DNA of 64,000 nt from Chryseobacterium sp. LJ668. GTDB taxonomy: Bacteria > Bacteroidota > Bacteroidia > Flavobacteriales > Weeksellaceae. The notes under the pieces were generated by a model that was not told where the DNA came from, searched no databases, and saw only the letters and a program-made list of their open reading frames with translations. Position 1 is the stretch's first letter, and each line of letters opens with the position of its first letter. The stretch is from contig NZ_CP080443.1 of NCBI RefSeq assembly GCF_019613955.1, positions 310,001 through 374,000 on the forward strand. Direction: 5' to 3'. Both the position numbers and the translations under genes were made by a program. Shown one piece after another: positions 25,377 to 34,643 of the stretch.

Positions 25377-26207
25377 ATGTCGGAAATCATTATTCTCTTT
25401 CTTGGCGCTATTTCAGCAGGTCTTCTAGGTTCGCTTACAGGTTTAGGAGGAGGAGTTATCATCATCCCTTTATTAACGCTCGGTTTCGGTGTTCCTATGC
25501 ATTATGCCATAGGTGCATCACTCATTTCGGTGATCGGAACTTCTTCGGGAGCTGCCGTTGCTTTTGTAAAAGAAGGCTTCACCAATATGAGAATAGGAAT
25601 GTTTCTGGAGATTGCCACGACTGCAGGTGCGATTGTCGGCGCTTTGGTTTCCGGAATGCTGAATCCGAATACGATCGGAATTATTTTCGCAAGTATTCTT
25701 CTCCTTACCGTGATTTTAAATCTTAAAGGAAAGCCTGATCACCAGGAACCTCTGATTACCGGAAGTTTAGAAGATAAATTAAAACTATACGGAACATTCC
25801 CTGACAAAGGTGTTATGAAAAGCTATGCTGCAAGAAATACCGTTCCCGGATTTTTTATGATGATGTTTGCAGGCGCCATGTCCGGATTATTAGGAATCGG
25901 ATCCGGTGCGTTGAAAGTGTTAGCAATGGATAATATGATGAGACTGCCATTCAAAGTTTCGACAACAACCAGTAATTTCATGATCGGGGTCACTGCGGTG
26001 GCGAGCTCATTGATTTATTTTCAGAGAGGTGAAATAATTCCTGTAATTGTTGCTCCGGTTTTGGTAGGTGTTGTCGTCGGCAGCTTTATCGGATCAAAAA
26101 CATTAATGGTTTCTAAAACAAAAAAACTTAAGACATTTTTTGCAATCGTCATTACGATTCTTTCGATTTATATGATGTATAACGGTCTAAGAAGTAATTT
26201 CTCATGA
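25377..26207 (+). CDS. Sulfite exporter TauE/SafE-family protein
   Basis: 276 aa with about eight membrane helices in two repeats, each opening with a Gly-rich motif: AISAGLLGSLTGLGGGVIIIP and GAMSGLLGIGSGALKVLAMD. This is the TauE/SafE (DUF81) signature. Members export sulfite, sulfoacetate or similar anions, or act in sulfur assimilation; the substrate here is not known. The ATGA overlap with the next gene (26204-26207) shows translational coupling to the DUF1634 protein, a known companion. Confidence 0.88.
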   Translation: MSEIIILFLGAISAGLLGSLTGLGGGVIIIPLLTLGFGVPMHYAIGASLISVIGTSSGAAVAFVKEGFTNMRIGMFLEIATTAGAIVGALVSGMLNPNTIGIIFASILLLTVILNLKGKPDHQEPLITGSLEDKLKLYGTFPDKGVMKSYAARNTVPGFFMMMFAGAMSGLLGIGSGALKVLAMDNMMRLPFKVSTTTSNFMIGVTAVASSLIYFQRGEIIPVIVAPVLVGVVVGSFIGSKTLMVSKTKKLKTFFAIVITILSIYMMYNGLRSNFS

Positions 26208-26587
26208 AAAAGAATTTTACAGATTTAGATTTGAACCGTTCCGTCGGAAATCTTCTGAGATTAGGTGTTATTTTGTCGGTTATCACTTCACTGATCGGTT
26301 TTATTAAACTTTTCATAGAAGGTTTTAAGATGCCCAGAAAATACAAGCTTCTCGATATGGGAACTTCTTCTGAAAAAGTGTGGAGCCATTTTTGGGAAAC
26401 GCTTTGCAAAGGAGAAGGTATGGCGATCATTCAACTGGGAATTTTGATGCTGATTTTCACGCCGTTGATGAGAATTATTTTTGCATTGATCGGATATTTG
26501 AAGGAAAAAGATTATCTGTATGTTGCGATATCATCCATCGTTTTAATTATCATGGTGATCAGCTTTATTACAGGTTATGCGCATTAA
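26204..26587 (+). CDS. DUF1634 domain-containing membrane protein
   Basis: 127 aa with three helices (about residues 18-38, 65-90 and 100-122). The N-terminus NRSVGNLLRLGVILSVITSL and the segment GEGMAIIQLGILMLIFTPLMR match DUF1634. It overlaps the TauE gene by four bases and probably forms a functional pair with it, likely at the inner membrane. Confidence 0.85.
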   Translation: MKKNFTDLDLNRSVGNLLRLGVILSVITSLIGFIKLFIEGFKMPRKYKLLDMGTSSEKVWSHFWETLCKGEGMAIIQLGILMLIFTPLMRIIFALIGYLKEKDYLYVAISSIVLIIMVISFITGYAH

Positions 26588-26626
26588 ATATTATTGATGA
26601 ATAATGATTAATAAAGTCACTTAAGG

Positions 26627-27004
26627 TTACATTTCATAAAACTCCAAAGGCAAATCATCCGGATCCTGAGTAAAGAAAAATTCTTTTCCGGTAAATTCAT
26701 CAATACGGATTTCTTCACAGTTTAATCCTTTCTGAATTAATTCTTCATGTTTTTCATTCACATTTTCAACTGAGAATGCCAAATGTCGTAAGCCGCAAGA
26801 TTCCGGTCTTGAAGGTCGTTTTGGCGGAGAAGGAAATGAAAATAATTCAATAACATAATGTTCTCCGATGGCCAAATCAAGCTTATAAGATTGTCTTTCT
26901 TCCCGGTATACTTCGCGGATAATTTTAAAACCTAAAATTTCCGTATAAAACTTTTTTGAAATCTGATAATCTGAGCAGATGATGGCAATATGATGAATGT
27001 TCAT
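26627..27004 (-). CDS. VOC-family protein, YaeR/GloA2-like
   Basis: 125 aa, the size of single-fold glyoxalase-like proteins. The N-terminus IHHIAIICSDYQISKKFY, the middle SCGLRHLAFSVENV and the end TGKEFFFTQDPDDLPLEFYE carry the His and Glu metal ligands expected of the fold. YaeR-type proteins are of unknown substrate. It is convergent with the DUF1634 gene and lies 5 bases after the NTF2-like gene. Confidence 0.85.
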   Translation of the reverse strand: MNIHHIAIICSDYQISKKFYTEILGFKIIREVYREERQSYKLDLAIGEHYVIELFSFPSPPKRPSRPESCGLRHLAFSVENVNEKHEELIQKGLNCEEIRIDEFTGKEFFFTQDPDDLPLEFYEM

Positions 27005-27009
27005 TTAGA

Positions 27010-27447
27010 TTATTTTTTACAATTGGTTCTTCTTGTATCAATCAGATACTGAATTTTCCAGACATTATTTTGCTTTACCATCTGAAAACTGTTGGCACCG
27101 CAGTGCGAAAATTTTCCTTTATAATAAAATTCGTAAGGTGTAAAAACACTTGCCAGATTTCCGTCAATATAAATTGGTTCAAAACTGATTCTTTCATCTG
27201 CATCATTCTTCGATAATTTAGAAAAAGACAGAAGAAATTCTGAGATCTTTTCGGTTCTTACACTATTATTTTTGGTTATTGTCTGTAAGATTGCATTTTC
27301 GGCAAATACGGATTTTATGATTGCTGTATCTGCGTTTTTCATGCCAATGAAAAGCTTCTCTACACTTTCTTTTATTGATTCTTTTTCTGTTTTTTGTGCG
27401 AAACAGAATGAGCTAAAGAACAAAAGAATCATCACTATCTTGTACAT
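27010..27447 (-). CDS. Exported SnoaL/NTF2-like (DUF4440-type) protein
   Basis: 145 aa from the ATG at 27445-27447, which gives a clean signal peptide (YKIVMILLFFSSFCFAQ); the longer open frame adds a non-signal stretch. The mature part has the NTF2-like pattern: a helix with VEKLFIGMKNADTAIIKSVF, then ENAILQT and C-terminal strands with FTPYEFYYKGKFSHCGANSF and NVWKIQYLIDTR. Such proteins are small-molecule-binding or enzyme folds; no catalytic residues can be assigned. It is probably co-transcribed with the VOC gene. Confidence 0.75.
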   Translation of the reverse strand: MYKIVMILLFFSSFCFAQKTEKESIKESVEKLFIGMKNADTAIIKSVFAENAILQTITKNNSVRTEKISEFLLSFSKLSKNDADERISFEPIYIDGNLASVFTPYEFYYKGKFSHCGANSFQMVKQNNVWKIQYLIDTRRTNCKK

Positions 27448-27571
27448 ATTTCTTGTTTTGATTATAAAATTAATAAATATAAGTCTCACCGCAGCTTTAT
27501 TTATAATGTTTAAATAAAACTGCAATAAATTTGCTTAAAATATCTTATTTTTATCCGTTTATTTTTTGAAT

Positions 27572-28651
27572 ATGTGGGAAACTTACCTTGTTATAAGTAC
27601 TTTATTACTGATTTTAACTGTCTTGCCAAAAATTCCGAATCCGCACTGGATTTTTCGCTTTCCCGATTTCGGTAAAATTCAGATTACCTACTTTATCATT
27701 ATCACCTTAGTTTTAGGATTCTTCACAAAGAACCAATATCTATGGTATGTACAAGGATTATTATTGATAATGCTCATTTATCACGGGGTTACACTGATTA
27801 TGTACACTCCGCTTTATAAGGTAAAAAAACACAAACGTAATGAAAAGTCGTCAGAAAAATATCATTTAATTTCTGCCAATGTTTATCAGTTCAATACAAA
27901 TTTTGACAAATTTATTCATCTTATCCGAAAAAATAAACCCGAAATGTTCCTCACCATGGAAAGCAATGCTGATTGGGAAAAAGCGCTTCAGGTTTTAGAA
28001 AATGAATATCCTTACCAACATAAAGTTACCCTGGAAAACACCTATGGTATGCATTTTTATTCTAAAATTAAAATTGAAGAATCAAAAACGCATTTTTTTG
28101 TAGCTGATGATATCCCAAGCATTGAGGCGCATCTAAAAACGGAAGACGGCTATTCATTCGTGTTTTTTGGAGTACATCCGCCGCCACCAAGTCCTACAGA
28201 GGAAGAAACCTCAAAAGAAAGAGACGGTGACCTTTTGAGCGTAGCAAAACGCGTTCAGGAACTAGAAAAACCGGTCATTGTAGTGGGGGACTTCAATAAT
28301 GTTGCCTGGTCAAGATCTTCTATTTTGTTTAGAAAAACCAGTCATTTGATTGATCCTAGAGTGGGACATGCTTTTGTTTCCACCTTTCATGCAAAATCAC
28401 GTTTACTGAGATTTCCGATTGATCTGATGTTTCACAGTGAAGATATTTTTATTGAAAATTTAAAAACTCTTGAGAGTTTTGGTTCTGATCATCTTCCGGT
28501 ATATTGCGAATTTTTTATTGATCATCACAATAACGATCAGGAAGATCGTGTAGAAGAAGCAGATTCTGAAGAAATTGCTGAAGCTGAAGAAATTATTGTA
28601 GAAGGAAAAAAAGAAGATGGAGAGCGCGATGCAGTGGTGACAGAGGATTAA
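27572..28651 (+). CDS. Membrane-anchored endonuclease/exonuclease/phosphatase (EEP) family protein
   Basis: 359 aa from the ATG at 27572 (an in-frame TTG at 27566 lies inside a TTTTTTG promoter-like run). Three N-terminal helices (to about residue 75) precede an EEP domain. EEP motifs: LISANVYQFN, KPEMFLTMES, VVVGDFNNVAWS (Asp/Asn) and SFGSDHLPVYCEF (Asp-His). The domain therefore likely cleaves phosphodiester or phosphate esters outside the cytoplasm. The last 45 residues are an unusual acidic tail rich in Glu and Asp. Confidence 0.82.
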   Translation: MWETYLVISTLLLILTVLPKIPNPHWIFRFPDFGKIQITYFIIITLVLGFFTKNQYLWYVQGLLLIMLIYHGVTLIMYTPLYKVKKHKRNEKSSEKYHLISANVYQFNTNFDKFIHLIRKNKPEMFLTMESNADWEKALQVLENEYPYQHKVTLENTYGMHFYSKIKIEESKTHFFVADDIPSIEAHLKTEDGYSFVFFGVHPPPPSPTEEETSKERDGDLLSVAKRVQELEKPVIVVGDFNNVAWSRSSILFRKTSHLIDPRVGHAFVSTFHAKSRLLRFPIDLMFHSEDIFIENLKTLESFGSDHLPVYCEFFIDHHNNDQEDRVEEADSEEIAEAEEIIVEGKKEDGERDAVVTED

Positions 28652-28689
28652 TTATTATTTTCAATTTTTCAATTATCTAAAACAAAAGA

Positions 28690-28836
28690 TTACCAAATCA
28701 AATCCCAACCCCAATTTATAGTTCTGTTTCTACCCCAAGTTCCTATTGCGATTCCTTTTTCATATTTGATGAAGTAGCAAATCAACAGTATTAGAGTCAA
28801 CAAAACTAAAATGATATATTTCTTTTTCTTTTTCAT
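28690..28836 (-). CDS. 48-aa single-helix membrane protein coupled to mvaD
   Basis: The ATG at 28834-28836 begins one base after the mvaD stop (28838-28840), and the frame ends with TAA at 28690-28692. The product has a Lys-rich start (MKKKKKY), one strong hydrophobic helix (IILVLLTLILLICYF) and a short tail ending NWGWDLIW. Positive-inside topology and the tight spacing support a real, translationally coupled gene. Function unknown. It is below common annotation cut-offs. Confidence 0.5.
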   Translation of the reverse strand: MKKKKKYIILVLLTLILLICYFIKYEKGIAIGTWGRNRTINWGWDLIW

Positions 28837-28837
28837 T

Positions 28838-29896
28838 TTAAAACTTCATCACATCCTTCACTACTCCATTTTTTTGTGTGTGTTGCAGCAATTCATTTTC
28901 AATAAATGATTTAATTTTTTCTTCTGAACCGTCATTTGGAAATAGCAGATGTACATTAGCTCCTGCATCCAAAGTGAAAAACAATGGTAATTCTGTTTCT
29001 CGTCTGAAATCCCAGATTTTATTGATGACTTCTAAAGTCCCGGTTTTCATCAGGATAAATGCCGGATCGCTTATCATCATCATGGCGTGAAGCGTGAGAG
29101 CTTCGTGCTCAACCAATTTAATGAAAGCATGCAAGTCACCATTTTTTAAAATTTCTTTCATGGGAACAAAATTTTCTCTTGCTTCCTGAAATCTTCTTTC
29201 TGCATAAGGATTGGTATTCATTAAACCATGTCCGACTGTTGATGAAACGCTTTTCACTCCTTCATGAATCAGCAGAACCCAATCATTAAAATCTTTAAAA
29301 ATTGGATGAATTTCGTCATCAGAATATTTTACGGCAAATAAATCTGAGCTTCCGTCTACTTCATCAGATTCGCCCCAAACGACCAAACCGTTATATAAAC
29401 TTCGGCAAGCACTTCCGCTTCCTAATCTGGCTAAAAATGAGGCTTTTTTTAATAATTCCTGATCTGAGCTTTTTCCTGAAAAAATTTCATCCAATTTCAT
29501 CAGACATTTTGCAATCGCTCCAAAACCTGAAGCCGAACTTGCAATGCCTGAGCTGTGAGGAAATGTATTTTCAGTATTGATAATGTATTTTCCTTTTAAA
29601 ATCCAGGGAAGGTACTGTTCTATATTTTTAAAATATTTCTCGATTTTTGAAGCGAATTTCACTTCTTCATTTCCTGACAGAAAAGTCTGGACTGAAAATG
29701 GTGCATCAGCTAAAAAATCTATTGTCGTATTGGTTTTACAATGATTCAGCGTATAACTGATGCTCGGGTTTGCAGGAATCTGATTTTCATATTTTCCCCA
29801 ATATTTTATCAGGGCAATATTTGACGGACAGCTTTCTGAAACTGTTGTAGATTTTATATTGAAATTTTCTTTTCCTAAGAAATTTTGTGTCGTCAT
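28838..29896 (-). CDS. mvaD: Diphosphomevalonate decarboxylase
   Basis: 352 aa. GHMP-kinase fold with the family start SCPSNIALIKYWGKYENQIP, then PSISYTLN, the phosphate loop FPHSSGIASSASGFGAIAKC, and RLGSGSACRSLYNGLVVWGE. It makes isopentenyl diphosphate from mevalonate diphosphate with ATP. Flavobacteriia use the mevalonate route, so this is an essential isoprenoid gene. It is in one direction with the acyl-CoA ligase upstream, separated by about 100 bases. Confidence 0.93.
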   Translation of the reverse strand: MTTQNFLGKENFNIKSTTVSESCPSNIALIKYWGKYENQIPANPSISYTLNHCKTNTTIDFLADAPFSVQTFLSGNEEVKFASKIEKYFKNIEQYLPWILKGKYIINTENTFPHSSGIASSASGFGAIAKCLMKLDEIFSGKSSDQELLKKASFLARLGSGSACRSLYNGLVVWGESDEVDGSSDLFAVKYSDDEIHPIFKDFNDWVLLIHEGVKSVSSTVGHGLMNTNPYAERRFQEARENFVPMKEILKNGDLHAFIKLVEHEALTLHAMMMISDPAFILMKTGTLEVINKIWDFRRETELPLFFTLDAGANVHLLFPNDGSEEKIKSFIENELLQHTQKNGVVKDVMKF

Positions 29897-30002
29897 AGCT
29901 TAATTTTTAAAATACTAAACTTAATTTTTAACCAAAAGCACTGTTGAGATTTTTACGGAATGACAAACCCTGCGTTGATAAATTTGAGGTCAAAAAGTTT
30001 AT

Positions 30003-31763
30003 CTAATACATTTTTTCGATAAGATCAGCATACTTTTTCAGAACTACCGCTCTTTTTACTTTCAAGGTCGGAGTAATTTCGCCATTGCTGATTTCAAATT
30101 CTGCAGGCATTAAAGTGAATTTTTTCACCTTTTCAAAATCTGAGAGGTCGTGCTGTAATTCTTTTATTTTACCTTTATAAAAATCAATTATTTCTTCCTT
30201 TTTTACAATTTCTTCCCAGCTTGTAAACGGAATATTGATTTTTTTCAAATAATCTTTTAAAAACTCAAAATTTGGAACAATCAGTGCTGAAACAAACTGT
30301 CTTCCTTCGGCGATCAGAACAATCTGCTGAATAAAATTATTATTGGTAAGAATATTTTCAATCTGCTGTGGAGCAATATATTTTCCATTGGAAGTTTTCA
30401 TCAAATCTTTTATACGATCGGTAATGAATAGGTTTCCGTTGTCATCAAATCTCCCGGCATCCCCGGTTTTAAACCAGCCATCTTTTGTAAAAACTTTTTC
30501 TGTCTCTTCAGCTTTGAGATAGTACCCTCTCATAATACCATTTCCTTTTGCCTGGATTTCATCATTTTCTCCGATACGGATTTCTACGCCCGGCAATGGT
30601 TTTCCACAACTTCCATGTTCAAATTTTGTAAGAGGAAAAGCCGTGAGAGTAGCCGTAGTTTCTGTAAGACCATAACCTACCGTTACATGAATTCCTACCG
30701 CTTCAAAAAACTGGGTTACATCAGGCGATAGTGAAGCTCCACCACAAGGCAAAAACCATAATCTGCCACCCATTTTTTGTTTGATTTTGCTAAAAACTAA
30801 GGTTTCTGCCAAAGATTCTTTTAATTTTAATCCGAAAGGAATCGATATTTCTTTTCTTCTGAGTTCTGCGGTTTCTTTTCCAACCTCTAAAGCCCAATTG
30901 AAGATCTTCTTTTTTAATGATGAAGATTCTGCCGCCATTTCGTTGACTCCTGCGTAGATTTTCTGGAAAAATCTTGGGACTGAACACATCATTGTCGGTT
31001 TTACCTCAACCAATGCTTTTGCAATATCTTTAGGGTCTTCAAGAAAATATACTCTTGCGCCGCCATAGAGACAAAGTAGGCTCCAACATCTTTCAAAAAC
31101 GTGAGTGAGCGGTAGAAAAGCTAAGGACAATTCATTTTCAAAATTTTTAAACTTAAAATATTCAAAATGTGCATCGAAAGCTTTGACGAAATTTCCGTGG
31201 GTCAACATCACACCTTTTGGAGTTCCTGTAGTTCCTGATGTATAAATGATGGTCGCAAGATCATCAAATTCTTTTTTGACAATCGCGAATTTCGGGGAAG
31301 TTTTAGAAATAAAATCTTCGAGATAAAAAGTATGTTCTTTTTTTACCCAAACTGCTTTTTTGGTAACAATAATGGTTTGAAGGCTGTTTTCTTTTTGTAC
31401 AATCTCAAAACAAGCATCGTATTGCGGCTGACTCCCGACTAAAACAACTTTCGCCTGAGAATCGTTGATGATGTATTCTGCCTGTTCGGCGTTATTTGTA
31501 GAATAAATAGGAACCGTAACGGCGCCTATTGACATCGCAGCCAAGTCAAAAATCATCCATTCTGCAGAATTGTCTGCGTAGATCGCTACTTTGTTGTTTT
31601 CTTCAACACCTCTGTCTTTTAATGCGTTTGCGGTTTTATAAATAATTTCGCTGAACTTTTTCCAGCTTAATTCTTTCCATCCTTCTTTCTTTTTAAAACC
31701 AACAGCTGATTTATAAGGATGTTTTTCTGCATTTTTACTGATAATTGCCTCTGCAAGATTCAT
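30003..31763 (-). CDS. Long-chain acyl-CoA synthetase (AMP-forming)
   Basis: 586 aa. The ANL-family AMP-binding motif is TIIYTSGTTGTPKGVMLTHG. Also present are VGYGLTETTATLT, WFKTGDAGRFDDNGNLFITD and the LMKTSNGKYIAPQQIE hinge. This is the FadD/long-chain type found in Bacteroidetes. It activates fatty acids to acyl-CoA at the membrane. Its ATG overlaps the stop of the upstream epimerase gene by one base (TAATG), so the two are translated together. Confidence 0.9.
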   Translation of the reverse strand: MNLAEAIISKNAEKHPYKSAVGFKKKEGWKELSWKKFSEIIYKTANALKDRGVEENNKVAIYADNSAEWMIFDLAAMSIGAVTVPIYSTNNAEQAEYIINDSQAKVVLVGSQPQYDACFEIVQKENSLQTIIVTKKAVWVKKEHTFYLEDFISKTSPKFAIVKKEFDDLATIIYTSGTTGTPKGVMLTHGNFVKAFDAHFEYFKFKNFENELSLAFLPLTHVFERCWSLLCLYGGARVYFLEDPKDIAKALVEVKPTMMCSVPRFFQKIYAGVNEMAAESSSLKKKIFNWALEVGKETAELRRKEISIPFGLKLKESLAETLVFSKIKQKMGGRLWFLPCGGASLSPDVTQFFEAVGIHVTVGYGLTETTATLTAFPLTKFEHGSCGKPLPGVEIRIGENDEIQAKGNGIMRGYYLKAEETEKVFTKDGWFKTGDAGRFDDNGNLFITDRIKDLMKTSNGKYIAPQQIENILTNNNFIQQIVLIAEGRQFVSALIVPNFEFLKDYLKKINIPFTSWEEIVKKEEIIDFYKGKIKELQHDLSDFEKVKKFTLMPAEFEISNGEITPTLKVKRAVVLKKYADLIEKMY

Positions 31764-32779
31764 TATAATTTATTCAGCTTTTTGTCATTAATATAATTGT
31801 TAAGATGGAAATCTATACTTTCCTGCACAGGTATAAAATCAAAATTTAAAACTTTTTTTACTTTTTGATTTGAAATGATACTCGAAGAAGTCACCGATTC
31901 GATATTTGTTCTGGTTGCCATTTTCAATTGCGGAATCAACCATCCAAAAAAAATATTGAGCCATCGACCTGTGTTCAGAATGCTTTTTGATAGAATTTTG
32001 GCATCTTTTAAATTTAATTTTCTCCGGATCTGATTTCCTATTTCTGAATATTTTTTACTTTCGGAAATAAGAATAAAACGTTCTCCGAATTTGTTTTTTC
32101 CCATCAAATCGATAGCAATTTTTGCAACATCACGCACATCCACATACGCCGAACTTCCGGAAAATGTAAAACTGCTCTTTTCAAATGTTGAAAACAATTC
32201 ACCGCTGCTCTGTTTCCAGTTTCCGGTTCCGATAATCATTCCGGGATTGATAATAATGGTATTTAAGCCTTCTGCTGATGCTCTCCAGACTTCCATTTCA
32301 GAAAGATGTTTTGAAATTGCATAGGCAGAATGATCAATTTTCGGATTAAAATCTGATTCTTCATCCAATTCACCATTTTCATTAACACCATCTAAAACTG
32401 CAATAGAACTTACGTGGAGGAATTTCTGAACATTGGATTGATCGCAGGCAAATAAAAGATTTTCTGTTCCTTTTATATTGGTGCGATACATTTCTTTTTC
32501 GTCCTTAGGATGAAAGCTCACTTTTGCAGCACAATGATACACTTCGGTAACACCATTCAAAGCACTTTGTAATGAATGAATATCTTCAAAATCAACATTT
32601 ATCCATTCAATTTTAGTAAAAAAATCATCTGGATTTTCAGTGTAAAACTTATAAGAATGTTTTACTTCGGCAATATCACTTGCAGGCCTTTTTGCAGCAC
32701 GAACCTTTTTCCCTTTTTTTAAAAGTTCCAAAACGATGATTCTGCCTAAAATTCCTGTTGCTCCTGTTACAAAAACCAT
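31763..32779 (-). CDS. NAD(P)-dependent epimerase/dehydratase (extended SDR)
   Basis: 338 aa. Rossmann motif VTGATGILGRIIVLELLKKG at the N-terminus, HCAAKVSF (strand 4), VSSIAVLDG and the catalytic YAISKHLSE (Tyr-x3-Lys). This is an extended short-chain dehydrogenase. Similar proteins in Flavobacteriia pair with acyl-CoA ligases, suggesting a lipid or isoprenoid-related oxidoreductase, but the substrate is unknown. It is the first gene of a two-gene coupled unit with the ligase. Confidence 0.85.
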   Translation of the reverse strand: MVFVTGATGILGRIIVLELLKKGKKVRAAKRPASDIAEVKHSYKFYTENPDDFFTKIEWINVDFEDIHSLQSALNGVTEVYHCAAKVSFHPKDEKEMYRTNIKGTENLLFACDQSNVQKFLHVSSIAVLDGVNENGELDEESDFNPKIDHSAYAISKHLSEMEVWRASAEGLNTIIINPGMIIGTGNWKQSSGELFSTFEKSSFTFSGSSAYVDVRDVAKIAIDLMGKNKFGERFILISESKKYSEIGNQIRRKLNLKDAKILSKSILNTGRWLNIFFGWLIPQLKMATRTNIESVTSSSIISNQKVKKVLNFDFIPVQESIDFHLNNYINDKKLNKL

Positions 32780-32869
32780 GAATTTATTTCCTGCTTGATT
32801 AGTTAATTACAATTCCTGCAAATTTGCAAATTTTATGTGGTTATTTGACTGAATTTTTATGATTGATTT

Positions 32870-33010
32870 TTTATTTTAAACGCAAAGTTCGCTAAGATTT
32901 TTTTTTACTACTAACTTTTTTTAAGTTCGCAAAGGCGTCTGACTTCGTCGAATCCTTGATTTCACTCAGCAAAGATCTCAAAGATCTCATTTTTTATAAA
33001 GCTTTGTTAT
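32870..33010. repeat. Probable dispersed intergenic repeat
   Basis: Non-coding DNA with imperfect direct copies of CGCAAAGTTCGCTAAGATT and AAGTTCGCAAAGGCG, a CGAA-centred palindrome (CTTCGTCGAA near 32945) and CAAAGATCTCAAAGATCTCA. This 'cgcaaag' texture is common in flavobacterial intergenic repeats. No gene is seen. Confidence 0.4.
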
Positions 33011-33014
33011 AAAT

Positions 33015-33803
33015 TTAATTTAAATCTAAAAAGTTTCTCACCACTTCACTGAAGTCTACGGGATTATCTGCCTGAACCCAATGTGCCGCATTTTTCACCT
33101 TTACAATTTTAGCTTTTGGGAACTGTTGTTTGATAGAAAATTCATCCTGTGGTAAAATATAATTTGATTTTTCTCCCGCAATAAATAAAGTTTCTCCTTC
33201 AAAAACCCCGAATTTGATAGCATTTGAGACAAACTGATTGTATTTTTCTGAAAGTGTTTTAAGATTAAACCTCCAATTCAACCTTTTAGTGTTGCCATTT
33301 TCTTCCCAATACAAATTTTTTGCTAAAAACTGAATCGTTGATTTTTCAGGAATATATTGGCTGAGAATAGTTTCGATCTCGTTTCTAGATTTTACTGCCT
33401 TAAAATTAACTGTTTCAAGCGCTTTTATAATTCCCTGATGATGTGGAGGATATGCTTTCGGACCAATATCAACCACGATCAGTTTTTCAACTTTTTCAGG
33501 ATAAGACAGTGCAAACTGCATCACTGCTTTTCCTCCCAGAGAATGTCCTAAAACATGTGCCTTTTCAAATCCAAAATGATTCATATAATTGGCAATGTCG
33601 TCTGCCAGATCATCATGAGACATGTCTTCAGAATGAAAACTTCTTCCATGATTTCTCAGATCAATCAAATGAACCGGAAGAAATTCTCCCAGTTCTTTTC
33701 CGAAACTTCCCCAGTTATCGAGCATCCCAAACAAACCGTGAAATACTAAAAGTGGTGTAGACGATAGATTTTCGCCGAATATTTTTGAATGTAAAATTTC
33801 CAT
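33015..33803 (-). CDS. Alpha/beta-hydrolase (YbfF-type esterase)
   Basis: 262 aa from the ATG at 33801-33803; the frame is open to 33872 but the extra residues do not fit the family. Motifs: LLVFHGLFGMLDNWG (oxyanion hole HG), HVLGHSLGGKAVMQ (nucleophile Ser), VVDIGPKAYPPHHQ (acid region) and AAHWVQADNP (catalytic His). The early DLRNHGRS is typical of the YbfF group of small esterases. Natural substrate unknown. It is 75 bases downstream of pdxJ on the same strand. Confidence 0.88.
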   Translation of the reverse strand: MEILHSKIFGENLSSTPLLVFHGLFGMLDNWGSFGKELGEFLPVHLIDLRNHGRSFHSEDMSHDDLADDIANYMNHFGFEKAHVLGHSLGGKAVMQFALSYPEKVEKLIVVDIGPKAYPPHHQGIIKALETVNFKAVKSRNEIETILSQYIPEKSTIQFLAKNLYWEENGNTKRLNWRFNLKTLSEKYNQFVSNAIKFGVFEGETLFIAGEKSNYILPQDEFSIKQQFPKAKIVKVKNAAHWVQADNPVDFSEVVRNFLDLN

Positions 33804-33878
33804 ATATAAATTTTTAAGGCTTGATGATGGATGCTGGAAGTAATAACTGTGCTGCCAGACTTCCAACTTCATACTTTC

Positions 33879-34598
33879 TTACCATTTTGCCAATCTCTTC
33901 AAATAAGCCTGAACGGTGTTTTCCATTCCCATATAAAGTGCTTCTGAAACCAAAGCATGACCGATGGAGACTTCCAATAGATTTGGAATATTATCTGCGA
34001 AATATTTTAAATTTTCTAAGCTTAAATCGTGACCGGCATTGATTCCTAAGCCAAACTCATTAGCTACAACTGCAGTGTCGTAATAAGGTTTGATCGCCAA
34101 TTCTTTATTTTTCACATAATGTGTTGCGTAAGCTTCGGTATACAGCTCGATTCTGTCGGCACCGGTTTTTGCAGCATATTCTACAAGTTCCGGAACCGGA
34201 TCGAGAAAAACAGAAGTTCTGACCCCGGAATTTTTAAATTCTGCAATGATTTCTTTAAGAAAATCCAAGTGCTTTCTGGTGTCCCAACCTGCGTTTGAAG
34301 TGATGGCATCGTCTGCATCAGGAACCAAAGTTACCTGTTCGGGTTTCACTTCCAAGACCATATCTATAAAATCACGGTGTGGATTTCCTTCAATATTAAA
34401 TTCTGTTGTCACCAAAGGTTTCAGATCGTAAACATCTTTTCTTGTGATGTGCCTTTCGTCTGGTCTGGGATGAATAGTAATCCCATGAGCGCCAAATTCC
34501 TGAATTTTGACTGCAGCTTCTGTCACGCTTGGCGTATCTGCGCCTCTTGCGTTTCTTATGGTTGCAATTTTATTTATGTTTACACTTAGTTTTGTCAT
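33879..34598 (-). CDS. pdxJ: Pyridoxine 5'-phosphate synthase
   Basis: 239 aa, the usual length. Motifs: LSVNINKIATIRNARG, HGITIHPRPDERHI (active-site His and Arg), EFNIEGNP, VTLVPD, TSVFLDP and NAGHDLSLENL. It condenses 1-deoxyxylulose 5-phosphate with 3-amino-2-oxopropyl phosphate to form PNP in vitamin B6 synthesis. It is followed by the esterase gene and preceded by the MscS-like gene, all on the minus strand. Confidence 0.97.
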   Translation of the reverse strand: MTKLSVNINKIATIRNARGADTPSVTEAAVKIQEFGAHGITIHPRPDERHITRKDVYDLKPLVTTEFNIEGNPHRDFIDMVLEVKPEQVTLVPDADDAITSNAGWDTRKHLDFLKEIIAEFKNSGVRTSVFLDPVPELVEYAAKTGADRIELYTEAYATHYVKNKELAIKPYYDTAVVANEFGLGINAGHDLSLENLKYFADNIPNLLEVSIGHALVSEALYMGMENTVQAYLKRLAKW

Positions 34599-34643
34599 TG
34601 TATATATACTTAGATAACGGAGTTCAGAGTTAAATTATTTAAA

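Noticed and set aside
33804-33872. N-terminal extension of the alpha/beta-hydrolase
   Set aside because: The family begins close to the ATG at 33803, and the added stretch shows no conserved pattern.
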